Source of the DNA: Bacillota bacterium
Lineage (GTDB): Bacteria; Bacillota; Clostridia; Tissierellales; Peptoniphilaceae
Length of the DNA: 6,598 nucleotides
Assembly: GCA_023418835.1 (NCBI GenBank)
Contig: JAEZYW010000105.1
Span: 1 to 6,598 of the forward strand
Direction of reading: 5' to 3'
Positions within the stretch are counted from its first letter, which is position 1. Each line of letters opens with the position of its first letter. Shown piece by piece: positions 1 to 6,287 of the stretch. Made by a program: the position numbers and the translations under genes. Under the pieces are notes generated by a model. The model searched no databases. It had not been told where the DNA came from and was given only the letters and a program-made list of their open reading frames with translations.

Positions 1-587
1 TAGATGGAATTGACGAAAATATTCTAAGGGAAGCATTAGAAAAAGCTAAAATTGCTAGATTGCATATTCTTGGAAAAATGAAAGAAACAATATCTCAACC
101 CAATAAAGAACTTTCAAAATACGCTCCTAAGATTTATACAATGTCTATTGATCCTGAAAAAATTGGCGAAGTAATTGGTTCTGGCGGAAAGACTATTAAT
201 AAAATTATTGACGACACTGGAGTTAAGATTGATATAGAAGACGACGGAAGAATCTTTATCATCTCAGAAGATAAAGAAAACGCAGATAAAGCCATGGAAA
301 CAATTGAATCAATAGTAAAAGAAATTGAAGTTGGAGAAATCTATAAAGGTAAAGTTGTAAGAATTACAAACTTTGGAGCTTTTGTTGAACTTGCAAAGGG
401 TAAAGAAGGAATGGTACACATTTCAAAAATTGCCCATGAAAGAGTTAATAAAGTAGAAGATGTTTTCAAAGTTGGAGACCTTATAGACGTTAAGGTAATA
501 GAAATTGATAAAATGGGAAGAATAAATTTATCTAGGAAAGCTCTTTTGCCCAGACCCCAAAAAGAAGATAATGTAACAGATAATTAA
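1..587 (+). CDS. pnp: Polynucleotide phosphorylase, C-terminal part (partial at left edge)
   Basis: PNPase degrades RNA 3'-to-5' using phosphate and works in mRNA turnover as a trimer. Only the last 194 residues are visible. The reading frame is open from base 3, so the gene begins outside the window. The first ~45 residues, including the stretch ARLHILGKM, match the end of the second RNase PH-type domain. A KH RNA-binding domain follows at about bases 140-330, with its GxxG loop (GSGG) at 177-188. An S1 domain follows at about 333-545, containing [15 protein letters not shown] and GMVHISKI. The tail after the S1 domain is short (about 16 residues) and polar. The catalytic first core is outside the window. 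Domain order and sequence are typical of bacterial PNPase, so the identification is firm. A hairpin terminator follows directly, which suggests pnp ends its own transcript. Confidence 0.96.
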   Translation, partial: DGIDENILREALEKAKIARLHILGKMKETISQPNKELSKYAPKIYTMSIDPEKIGEVIGSGGKTINKIIDDTGVKIDIEDDGRIFIISEDKENADKAMETIESIVKEIEVGEIYKGKVVRITNFGAFVELAKGKEGMVHISKIAHERVNKVEDVFKVGDLIDVKVIEIDKMGRINLSRKALLPRPQKEDNVTDN

Positions 588-591
588 TATT

Positions 592-640
592 AAGAGGTTA
601 TATAGTATATTTTGGGTAAATTAACTATGTAACCTTTTTT
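592..640 (+). terminator. Rho-independent terminator after pnp
   Basis: The arms at 595-606 (AGGTTATATAGT) and 624-635 (ACTATGTAACCT) pair over 12 positions with one G-U wobble and no bulge. The 3' arm runs into six T's at 635-640. Flanking A's at 592-593 and G594 can extend the pairing into the T-run. The loop is long, 17 bases. Position just after the pnp stop and the T-run support a true terminator. It also lies upstream of the Asp23 gene, so any read-through would feed that operon. Confidence 0.75.
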
Positions 641-673
641 ATTAGATTATTGTTATTGAGAATAAAATTGAAT

Positions 674-678
674 GGAGG
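674..678 (+). promoter_or_regulatory. Ribosome binding site that fixes the Asp23 start
   Basis: GGAGG lies 5 bases before the ATG at 684. An in-frame ATG at 672 overlaps this site itself and has no ribosome binding site of its own at the right distance. The start is therefore 684, giving a protein beginning MGVRIENENG, as Asp23 homologues usually do. Confidence 0.85.
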
Positions 679-683
679 TACTT

Positions 684-1037
684 ATGGGAGTACGTATAGA
701 GAATGAAAACGGTACTATTATTATAGATCCAGAAGTTATATCTACAATTGCAGGTTATTCTGCTTTGAAAAGCTATGGCATTGTAGGAATGGCATCAAAA
801 AACGCCAAAGAAGGAATTTTTGAACTATTAAAATTAGATTTCATTTCCAAAGGGATAATGGTTCATGTCGACGAACAAGTTATATCAATTGATTTAAACG
901 TAATTTTAGAGTACGGAATGCAAATTGAAGTAGTTGCTCAAAATATCGTGGACAATGTAAAATATAATGTTAAAAATTTGACTGGACTAGATGTGGACCA
1001 CGTAAACGTAATCGTCCAGGGTATCAGAATAGACTAA
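684..1037 (+). CDS. Asp23/Gls24 (YloU-type) envelope stress response family protein
   Basis: This is a 117-residue member of the Asp23/DUF322 family. Seen in the sequence: an N-terminal strand region (GVRIENENGTIII), the family signature around residues 18-40 (VISTIAGYSALKSYGIVGMASKN), and a C-terminal half with alternating strand and helix ending in HVNVIVQGIRID. There is no signal peptide or membrane segment. Family knowledge: S. aureus Asp23 is an abundant membrane-associated protein tethered by a partner (AmaP) and linked to the cell-envelope stress response; B. subtilis YloU sits beside the fakA homologue yloV. The biochemical role is not known. Here the gene ends 16 bases before fakA, the conserved Firmicutes pairing, so a link to membrane lipid or envelope state is an inference from context. 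The symbol is left empty because several paralogues share this family. Confidence 0.9.
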   Translation: MGVRIENENGTIIIDPEVISTIAGYSALKSYGIVGMASKNAKEGIFELLKLDFISKGIMVHVDEQVISIDLNVILEYGMQIEVVAQNIVDNVKYNVKNLTGLDVDHVNVIVQGIRID

Positions 1038-1041
1038 ATTT

Positions 1042-1046
1042 GGAGG
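1042..1046 (+). promoter_or_regulatory. Ribosome binding site for the GTG start of fakA
   Basis: GGAGG lies 7 bases before the GTG at 1054. No better-placed ATG exists nearby in the frame, and the protein from this GTG lines up with the normal N-terminus of the family. This supports the non-ATG start. Confidence 0.85.
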
Positions 1047-1053
1047 AATAGAA

Positions 1054-2715
1054 GTGAACGAAATTGATATTACTGCGCTAAAAAACTCCATTATTGCAGC
1101 TTCTAATAACTTGGCTAATAACAAAACGGAAGTAAATAATTTAAATGTTTTTCCTGTTCCAGATGGCGATACAGGAACTAACATGAATATGACAATAAAG
1201 TCCGCAATTAAAATAGCAAATGAAAGCAATGCTGATACCATAAAGGAGTATATGGAAGATTACAGCAAAGGATCATTGTTGGGTGCAAGAGGAAACTCGG
1301 GCGTTATATTATCACAATTAATCAGAGGATTTGTAGAAGCCATACCTTCTGATTTAACTGTGCTGACTGTTTCTGATTTATCAAAATGTTTAGTAAGATC
1401 ATCAGAAGTTGCTTATAATGCAGTTATGAAACCAACAGAAGGAACTATTTTGACAGTTGCTAAAGATATAGGAAAGGCAACTAAGAAATTTCCTAAAAAT
1501 AATAAAAACATCTTAGAATTTTTAGAGTTTGTATACGCAGAGGGAGTTAAGTCATTAGAAAGAACCCCTGAATTATTGCCTATATTAAAAGAATCTGGTG
1601 TCGTAGATGCTGGTGGAAAAGGTCTCTTATGTCTATACGAAGGGGCTTTAATGTATCTAAGAGCTGATGAAAGTATCTTAGATGAAGAAGGAACTACAAC
1701 AGTAAAAGAACAGGATTTAAAAACTTCTACCCATGAAGAAGAAATAGAATTCGGTTATTGCACAGAATTTATTTTAAATACTAAAAACAAGGATTCATCT
1801 TCTTTGGAACCTAAATTAAAAGAATATTTTTCAAATATGGGAGATTCTATAATTGTAGTAGGTGTTGGAGATATTGTTAAAGTCCATTTCCATACTAATA
1901 ATCCTGGAAAAGCTCTGGAGGAGGCACTAAAATATGGTACCCTTTCGGATATTAAAATAGATAATATGCGCATACAGCATAATGAGCGAATGTTCTCCAA
2001 AGAAGAATATGATGTTGAAAAAAAAGAAGCAGATACAATTAAAGATGAAGAAATTCATTTTCATAATGCATTTGTAGCAATTTCTTCAGGAGATGGCTTT
2101 AAAGAAGTTTTTGAAAGTCTTAATGTTGCAAAGATAATACATGGTGGTCAAACTATGAATCCTAGCACTGAAGACATTCTTTCAGCGGTAGAAACTATTG
2201 ATGGAGATAATATCTTTATATTGCCAAATAACTCTAATATAATCCTTGCTGCTGAACAAGTAAAGTCTCTTTCAGATAAAAATGTTTATGTAATTCCTAC
2301 AAAAAGTATGCCAGAAGGAGTTTCTGCAATTTTTGCAGGGATGAATGAGGATGAAGCAGAAGACGTAGTTTCTAGTGCAGTTGATGCAATCTCGTCAATG
2401 AAAACTGGCGAAGTCACCTATGCAATTAGAGGTACGACTTATAATGGAGAAGATATTGACGAAGGGGATATTATTGGATTTACCGATAAAAATATTGTAT
2501 CCAAAGGTAAAGATGTTCAAGAAGTTGCCATAAATCTTGTGGAAAAAATGGAAAATGAGGAGTTTTCACTTTTATCTATTTATTACGGCTTAGATACAAG
2601 TGAAGAAGATGCTATAAATTTACAAAATATTCTTCAAGAAAAGTATCCTGAAATGGACGTAGAACTCACATATGGAGGACAACCCCTTTATTATTATATT
2701 TTATCTGTTGAATAA
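1054..2715 (+). CDS. fakA: Fatty acid kinase FakA (DAK2 domain/DegV-like, YloV family)
   Basis: FakA transfers phosphate from ATP to a fatty acid held by a FakB (DegV family) protein; the acyl-phosphate then enters phospholipid synthesis through PlsX/PlsY. The protein is 553 residues, close to the S. aureus enzyme (about 548). Domain 1 (about 1-205) is a DAK2 kinase domain. It has the Mg-ATP motif PVPDGDTGTNMN with Asp37 and Asp39, then LLGARGNSGVILSQ (75-88), KPTEGT (126-131) and GVVDAGGKGL (182-191). The middle domain (about 228-315) carries Cys236 and the pair His278/His280 (VHFHTNNPG), matching conserved metal-ligand candidates of the family. An acidic, lysine-rich linker follows at about 316-334. 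The C-terminal DegV-like domain (about 335-553) contains GGQTMNPST (364-372) and LPNNSNI (390-396) and should bind FakB. No fakB gene is in the window. The GTG start is supported by GGAGG. The gene overlaps recG by one base. Confidence 0.94.
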   Translation: MNEIDITALKNSIIAASNNLANNKTEVNNLNVFPVPDGDTGTNMNMTIKSAIKIANESNADTIKEYMEDYSKGSLLGARGNSGVILSQLIRGFVEAIPSDLTVLTVSDLSKCLVRSSEVAYNAVMKPTEGTILTVAKDIGKATKKFPKNNKNILEFLEFVYAEGVKSLERTPELLPILKESGVVDAGGKGLLCLYEGALMYLRADESILDEEGTTTVKEQDLKTSTHEEEIEFGYCTEFILNTKNKDSSSLEPKLKEYFSNMGDSIIVVGVGDIVKVHFHTNNPGKALEEALKYGTLSDIKIDNMRIQHNERMFSKEEYDVEKKEADTIKDEEIHFHNAFVAISSGDGFKEVFESLNVAKIIHGGQTMNPSTEDILSAVETIDGDNIFILPNNSNIILAAEQVKSLSDKNVYVIPTKSMPEGVSAIFAGMNEDEAEDVVSSAVDAISSMKTGEVTYAIRGTTYNGEDIDEGDIIGFTDKNIVSKGKDVQEVAINLVEKMENEEFSLLSIYYGLDTSEEDAINLQNILQEKYPEMDVELTYGGQPLYYYILSVE

Positions 2716-4763
2716 TGATTGATTTAAAAAAAATAAAAGTTACGAAGATTAAAGGAGTTGGTCCTAAGAAGGAACAGCTCCTTAACAAACTAAATATTTT
2801 TACTGTATATGATTTATTAACTTATTATCCTAGATCTTATGAAGATATGAGCCAAATTTTAAAACTTAAATCTTCTGTATATGAAAAAGGATTATTTCAC
2901 TTGGAAGTCGTTTCTCCGCCAAGTTTTAGACAAGTTAGAAGAGGTTTGAATATTTTAACAATAAATGTAACTGATGGAGAATCTAGTGGAGAATTGGTTT
3001 ATTTTAATCAACCATTTATGGAGAATTACTTTAAAAAAGGAAGCAAAATCTTTGTATATGGCAGTGTAAAAAAAGTTGGATTTATTTATCAAATAAGTAG
3101 CGGAAAATTACTTCGTAAAAATGAAATTGGCGGTTTAAACCCAATATATGGATTAACGGCAGGAATATCCAATAACGAAATAATTAGATTTATAAACTAC
3201 GCATTAAACTCGTATTCTAATCAAATTTTAGATTATTTTCCCTCCAATATAATAGAGAATTATAACCTATTGGAATTAAATGAGGCTATAAAAAATATAC
3301 ATTTTCCTAAATCCACAGAATTATTAAAAAAATCTAGACATAGATTAGCATTTGACGAACTTATAATTTTACAAAGCTTTATTGAAAACAGTAATTTTAG
3401 AGATAAGATGTCATTTAGCCCTAAAATGGAAAACTCTTTTACAAAAGAAATAAACTTCTTTATAGATAATTTAAAATTTGAATTAACAAATGCACAAAAA
3501 AGGGTCATATCTGAAATACTAAAAGATATGGAAACGGATCATGGTATGAACCGTTTACTACAAGGTGATGTCGGATCTGGAAAAACTGCCGTAGCGTCCA
3601 TTGCATTATATTTTTCAGTTTTAAATAGATATCAGGCTGCTTTAATGGCTCCTACAGAAATACTGGCAAAACAACACTACAATTCTATTAAATCCTTATT
3701 TTCTAATACAGATATAAAAATAGAACTTTTGACAGGGGATATGTCTTCAAAAGGTAAGGAAAATGTAGTAGAAAAACTATTAAGTGGAAATATAGATATA
3801 ATCATAGGAACCCACGCTTTAATTCAACAAAATGTGGAGTTTAAAAACTTGGGACTTACAATAATTGATGAACAACATAGATTTGGAGTGAATCAAAGAA
3901 AAGCTTTATATTTAAAGGGTAGCCATCCACACAACTTAGCAATGACTGCAACTCCAATTCCAAGGACCTTGGCTCTTGTAATATATGGAGACATGGAAAT
4001 CTCTATAATAGATGAACTTCCCCCTGGAAGACAAAATATTGAAACTTTCGTTGTAGACTACTCATATATGAATCGATTGGATAACTTTGTAATTGAGCAA
4101 ATACAACAAGGTTTGCAAGTTTTTGTCGTCTGTCCGTTAATAGAAGAAAGTGAGATGCCACTTAAATCCTTAGATGAAGTATTCAAACATTATGCTTCTG
4201 ATAAATTCAAAAAAATAGGTATTAATGCAGATTTTTTACACGGTAGAATGAAAAATGAAGAAAAAAATTCTATTATGGAAAAATTTTTAGCAAATGATAT
4301 TCAAATTCTCGTATCTACTACAGTTATAGAAGTGGGAATTGACGTACCAAACGCTTCTCTTATGATAATTTATGATGCTGATCGATTTGGACTTTCCCAA
4401 TTGCACCAACTTCGCGGTAGAGTAGGTCGGGGAAGTAATAATGCTTATTGCGTATTAATAAATAATAACAAGTCAGAGCAATCATATAAAAGAATGAAAG
4501 TAATGCAACAATCTAACGATGGATTTTATATTGCTGAGACCGACTTAGAGTTAAGAGGTCAAGGGGAACTAATGGGAACTAAACAACACGGCATTCCCGA
4601 TTTAAAGTTTATTAATTTAAAACTAGATGGAAAGTTAATAGAACAAATAAAAAAAGATTTTAAAAATATAGAAAACGAAATAATAAAGGATCCAATTCTT
4701 TATAAAGAGTTTTCTTCTAGAGTAGAAGAAGTCTCTAAAACTTTATATCCAGTTGAAAATTAG
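2715..4763 (+). CDS. recG: ATP-dependent DNA helicase RecG
   Basis: RecG is a monomeric double-stranded DNA translocase that regresses stalled replication forks and processes branched DNA. The protein is 682 residues, the usual length. Seen in order: an N-terminal stretch KIKGVGPKKEQLLNKL and the FTVYDLLTYYPRSYED motif; an OB-fold wedge domain at about 55-150; helicase motif I (Walker A) GDVGSGKT at 284-291; motif Ia APTEILAKQH; motif II DEQH at 385-388; motif III MTATPIPRT at 410-418; and motif VI QLRGRVGRG at 565-573. The C-terminal TRG-type region follows, containing ETDLELRGQGELMGTKQHG. All key residues are present. The ATG shares its A with the fakA stop (TAATG), and I see no ribosome binding site in the preceding 20 bases. 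Translation is therefore probably coupled to fakA. RecG has no obvious functional tie to FakA; this order is a common Firmicutes arrangement. Confidence 0.97.
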   Translation: MIDLKKIKVTKIKGVGPKKEQLLNKLNIFTVYDLLTYYPRSYEDMSQILKLKSSVYEKGLFHLEVVSPPSFRQVRRGLNILTINVTDGESSGELVYFNQPFMENYFKKGSKIFVYGSVKKVGFIYQISSGKLLRKNEIGGLNPIYGLTAGISNNEIIRFINYALNSYSNQILDYFPSNIIENYNLLELNEAIKNIHFPKSTELLKKSRHRLAFDELIILQSFIENSNFRDKMSFSPKMENSFTKEINFFIDNLKFELTNAQKRVISEILKDMETDHGMNRLLQGDVGSGKTAVASIALYFSVLNRYQAALMAPTEILAKQHYNSIKSLFSNTDIKIELLTGDMSSKGKENVVEKLLSGNIDIIIGTHALIQQNVEFKNLGLTIIDEQHRFGVNQRKALYLKGSHPHNLAMTATPIPRTLALVIYGDMEISIIDELPPGRQNIETFVVDYSYMNRLDNFVIEQIQQGLQVFVVCPLIEESEMPLKSLDEVFKHYASDKFKKIGINADFLHGRMKNEEKNSIMEKFLANDIQILVSTTVIEVGIDVPNASLMIIYDADRFGLSQLHQLRGRVGRGSNNAYCVLINNNKSEQSYKRMKVMQQSNDGFYIAETDLELRGQGELMGTKQHGIPDLKFINLKLDGKLIEQIKKDFKNIENEIIKDPILYKEFSSRVEEVSKTLYPVEN

Positions 4764-4764
4764 C

Positions 4765-4793
4765 TTGTTAAACACTACCTGTTGTGCTAATAT
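4765..4793 (+). promoter_or_regulatory. Possible sigma-A promoter for rsmD
   Basis: TTGTTA (4765-4770) and TAATAT (4788-4793) are 17 bases apart, and a TG one base before the -10 gives an extended -10 (TGC-TAATAT). It fills most of the 46-base recG-rsmD gap, the largest gap between genes within the 684-6287 run. Each hexamer matches the consensus at 4 of 6 positions. Transcription would start near 4800, leaving a leader of about 10 bases that still holds the ribosome binding site. AT-rich DNA produces such matches by chance, so this is tentative. Confidence 0.38.
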
Positions 4794-4799
4794 CTTATT

Positions 4800-4806
4800 A
4801 AGGAGA
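4800..4806 (+). promoter_or_regulatory. Ribosome binding site that fixes the rsmD start
   Basis: AAGGAGA has its GGAG core 4 bases before the ATG at 4810. A longer open frame reaches back to 4753 inside recG, but that start has no ribosome binding site and would add 19 residues with no counterpart in the family. Confidence 0.8.
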
Positions 4807-4809
4807 GTT

Positions 4810-5352
4810 ATGAGAGTAATTACTGGCAAGAGAAAAGGTTTAAGATTAAGAAGTCCAGAAGGAGATAATACTAGGCCAACTGAATCTAGGATTAAAGAAT
4901 CCTTATTTAATATACTTGGAAATGTATCTGACTCCGTAGTTTGTGATTTATTCGCAGGCTCTGGAGGAATTGGCATTGAATTTCTTAGTAGAGATGCTAA
5001 AGAAGTTTACTTTGTCGAAAACAACGATCTAGCTTTAAAGGTACTCAAAAATAACTTAGATAAAGCAAATTTGACTAATTATAAGATTATACCCAAGGAC
5101 TATAAAAAAGCAATTAAATCTTTATCGGAAAAGAATATTAGATTTGATTACGTCTATATAGATCCACCATATGATAGAAAAGATATTTACAATAAATCTC
5201 TTGAATTGTTATCAGAAATTTCTGTCTTCGAAAATAGTCTAATAATTGTCGAGTCTAACAAAGACACTAATATAGAAAATTTAAAATATTATGAAATTAT
5301 AGATGCAAGAAAGTATAGAAGCACAATTTTATATTTTCTTAGGAGGAAATAA
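4810..5352 (+). CDS. rsmD: 16S rRNA (guanine(966)-N(2))-methyltransferase RsmD
   Basis: RsmD methylates N2 of G966 (E. coli numbering) in 16S rRNA of the assembling 30S subunit, using S-adenosylmethionine. The protein is 180 residues, normal for the family. The N-terminus MRVITGKRKGLRLRSPEG and the TRPT motif (21-24) followed by RIKESLFNIL are family hallmarks. The SAM-binding motif I is VCDLFAGSGGIGIEFLSR (44-61); an acidic residue at Glu70 (FVENN) fits ribose binding; the catalytic motif IV is DPPY at 118-121 (YIDPPYD). The fold is a Rossmann-like class I methyltransferase with no extra domain. It stops 1 base before the coaD start, and its last codons (AGG AGG AAA) form the coaD ribosome binding site. 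The rsmD-coaD pair is widely conserved in bacteria. Confidence 0.95.
   Translation: MRVITGKRKGLRLRSPEGDNTRPTESRIKESLFNILGNVSDSVVCDLFAGSGGIGIEFLSRDAKEVYFVENNDLALKVLKNNLDKANLTNYKIIPKDYKKAIKSLSEKNIRFDYVYIDPPYDRKDIYNKSLELLSEISVFENSLIIVESNKDTNIENLKYYEIIDARKYRSTILYFLRRK
5341..5346 (+). promoter_or_regulatory. Ribosome binding site for the TTG start of coaD, inside rsmD
   Basis: AGGAGG, a full-strength site, ends 7 bases before the TTG at 5354. It encodes the two final arginines of RsmD. An upstream in-frame ATG at 5303 lies deep in rsmD, has no such site, and would add 17 residues ahead of the usual MKVIYPGSFDP start. Confidence 0.88.
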
Positions 5353-5353
5353 T

Positions 5354-5830
5354 TTGAAAGTTATTTATCCGGGTAGTTTTGATCCGGTGACAAATGGACA
5401 TATAGACATAATTAAACGGGCATCAGTTTCTTTTGATGAAGTTGTGGTAGCCATACTTGACAATAAGAGTAAAACTTCTCTATTTACCGTAGAAGAGAGA
5501 ATGGAAATGTTAAAAGAAGCAACAGCCGATTTTAAAAATGTCTCTATTGATAGATTTGCAGGTCTATTAGTTGATTATGTAAAATCGATGGATACTAATA
5601 CAGTTATTAGGGGACTGAGAGCTATTTCTGATTACGAAAACGAAATGAGAAATGCTTTGGCGAATAAAAATTTATACCCAGAACTAGAAACTTTGTTTAT
5701 GGTCTCAAAAGCCGAATACACTTTTTTAAGTTCCAGTGTTGTAAAAGAGATTGCCAGCTTTCAGGGAGATGTTAAAAATTTAGTACCTAAAAATGTAAGC
5801 AAAGCATTACAAAATAAATATAATAAATAG
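5354..5830 (+). CDS. coaD: Phosphopantetheine adenylyltransferase (PPAT)
   Basis: PPAT joins 4'-phosphopantetheine and ATP to give dephospho-CoA and pyrophosphate, the fourth step of coenzyme A synthesis. The enzyme is a cytosolic hexamer in the nucleotidyltransferase superfamily. The protein is 158 residues, against about 160 in the family. Seen: the N-terminal YPGSFDPVTNGHIDII with the TxGH active-site motif at 13-16 and Asp10; the RGLRAISDYENEMRNA segment (86-101), which contributes substrate-binding arginines; and LSSSVVKEIA at 125-134, the second nucleotide-binding motif. Start choice: the TTG at 5354 restores the standard N-terminus and has a near-ideal AGGAGG. A TTG start with a strong ribosome binding site may tune expression, but that is inference. 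The gene follows rsmD after 1 base. Confidence 0.96.
   Translation: MKVIYPGSFDPVTNGHIDIIKRASVSFDEVVVAILDNKSKTSLFTVEERMEMLKEATADFKNVSIDRFAGLLVDYVKSMDTNTVIRGLRAISDYENEMRNALANKNLYPELETLFMVSKAEYTFLSSSVVKEIASFQGDVKNLVPKNVSKALQNKYNK
5796..5824 (+). promoter_or_regulatory. Weak candidate promoter at the end of coaD
   Basis: A perfect TATAAT lies at 5819-5824, with a poor -35 (TAAGCA, 5796-5801) 17 bases upstream. The start point would be near 5831, just before the GGGGGT ribosome binding site of the next gene. The -10 falls in Asn/Lys/Tyr codons of coaD, where such a match can arise by chance. Confidence 0.25.
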
Positions 5831-5834
5831 ATGC

Positions 5835-5840
5835 GGGGGT
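5835..5840 (+). promoter_or_regulatory. Unusual ribosome binding site GGGGGT
   Basis: GGGGGT ends 6 bases before the ATG at 5847. It can pair with the anti-Shine-Dalgarno sequence of 16S rRNA as GGAGGT does, with one G-U wobble replacing the A-U pair. No other purine-rich site is present, so this is the only visible translation signal for the gene. Confidence 0.6.
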
Positions 5841-5846
5841 TTTTTA

Positions 5847-6287
5847 ATGGATATTTTAAAAACAATTGATGAATTAGAAGAAATTATTGAAACAGCTGGA
5901 TCAATACCTCTAACTGGTAAAATAGCTGTAGATAAAAACGAACTTTTAGAACTTATTCAAACTTTAAGACTTGATTTGCCTAATGAAATAAAAGAAGCTA
6001 CTTGGGTAAAAGATGAAAGAGAAAAAATCTTAAGTGAAGCAGAAACAGAAGCACATCAAAAAGTAACTGAAGCTGAAGAGAGATCTAAAACTTTGTTAGA
6101 TGAAAATTACATTATGCAACTTGCTTATGAAAAAGCTGAAAAATTAGTTAATGAAGCTAATGAAGAATCAGCTCAAATAAGACAAGGAGCTAGAGATTAC
6201 GCAGATGAAGTTTTACAAAACACTCAAGAAAACTTGTCAGAAGTAATTAGAATAATTAATAATAACAGACAGCAGCTTAAAAATTAA
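5847..6287 (+). CDS. Coiled-coil protein, SepIVA/DivIVA-like (often annotated 'ATPase')
   Basis: This 146-residue cytosolic protein has no signal peptide, membrane segment or Walker motif, so an 'ATPase' label would not be supported. Residues 1-62 (TIDELEEIIETAGSIPLTG, ELLELIQTLRLDLPNEI, then REKIL) resemble, from memory, the N-terminus of actinobacterial SepIVA, a DivIVA-like septum/cell-wall factor also found near coaD. Residues 64-135 form a long charged helix. Alanines recur every 11 residues (Ala65/76, then Ala93/104/115), with a second small residue four positions later and aliphatic pairs near positions 9-10. This hendecad pattern is shared with stalk-type subunits of rotary ATPases and probably explains misleading names. 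A 6-residue break (ENYIMQ, 86-91) separates two repeat blocks. It starts 16 bases after coaD and is followed by a terminator. Likely role: a scaffold or polymer-forming envelope protein, by inference only. Confidence 0.7.
   Translation: MDILKTIDELEEIIETAGSIPLTGKIAVDKNELLELIQTLRLDLPNEIKEATWVKDEREKILSEAETEAHQKVTEAEERSKTLLDENYIMQLAYEKAEKLVNEANEESAQIRQGARDYADEVLQNTQENLSEVIRIINNNRQQLKN

Noticed and set aside
621..648. Possible promoter TTAACT / TAGATT with a 16-base spacer upstream of Asp23
   Set aside because: Only four matches in each hexamer, and the -35 lies in the terminator hairpin; too weak to list as a feature in such AT-rich DNA.
987..1241. Minus-strand open frame of 84 codons with hydrophobic stretches
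   Set aside because: It lies opposite the Asp23 end and the conserved fakA kinase motif, has no ribosome binding site I can see, and its hydrophobic look is the usual antisense shadow of a charged, AT-rich gene.
1755..2000. Minus-strand open frame inside fakA
   Set aside because: Fully antisense to the conserved middle domain of FakA, with no family resemblance.
3260..3508. Minus-strand open frame inside recG
   Set aside because: Antisense to RecG coding sequence, no start signals and no recognisable motif.
4753..4809. N-terminal extension of rsmD starting inside recG
   Set aside because: No ribosome binding site, and the extra residues have no counterpart in RsmD proteins; the ATG at 4810 has both the site and the family N-terminus.
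4743..4976. Minus-strand open frame across the recG-rsmD junction
   Set aside because: Antisense to the rsmD N-terminal motifs and to the recG end; no supporting signals.
5831..5869. Twelve-residue out-of-frame mini-ORF beginning at the ATG right after coaD, overlapping the next start
   Set aside because: The ATG has no ribosome binding site in front of it and overlaps the GGGGGT site of the real gene; a regulatory leader peptide is possible but nothing supports it.
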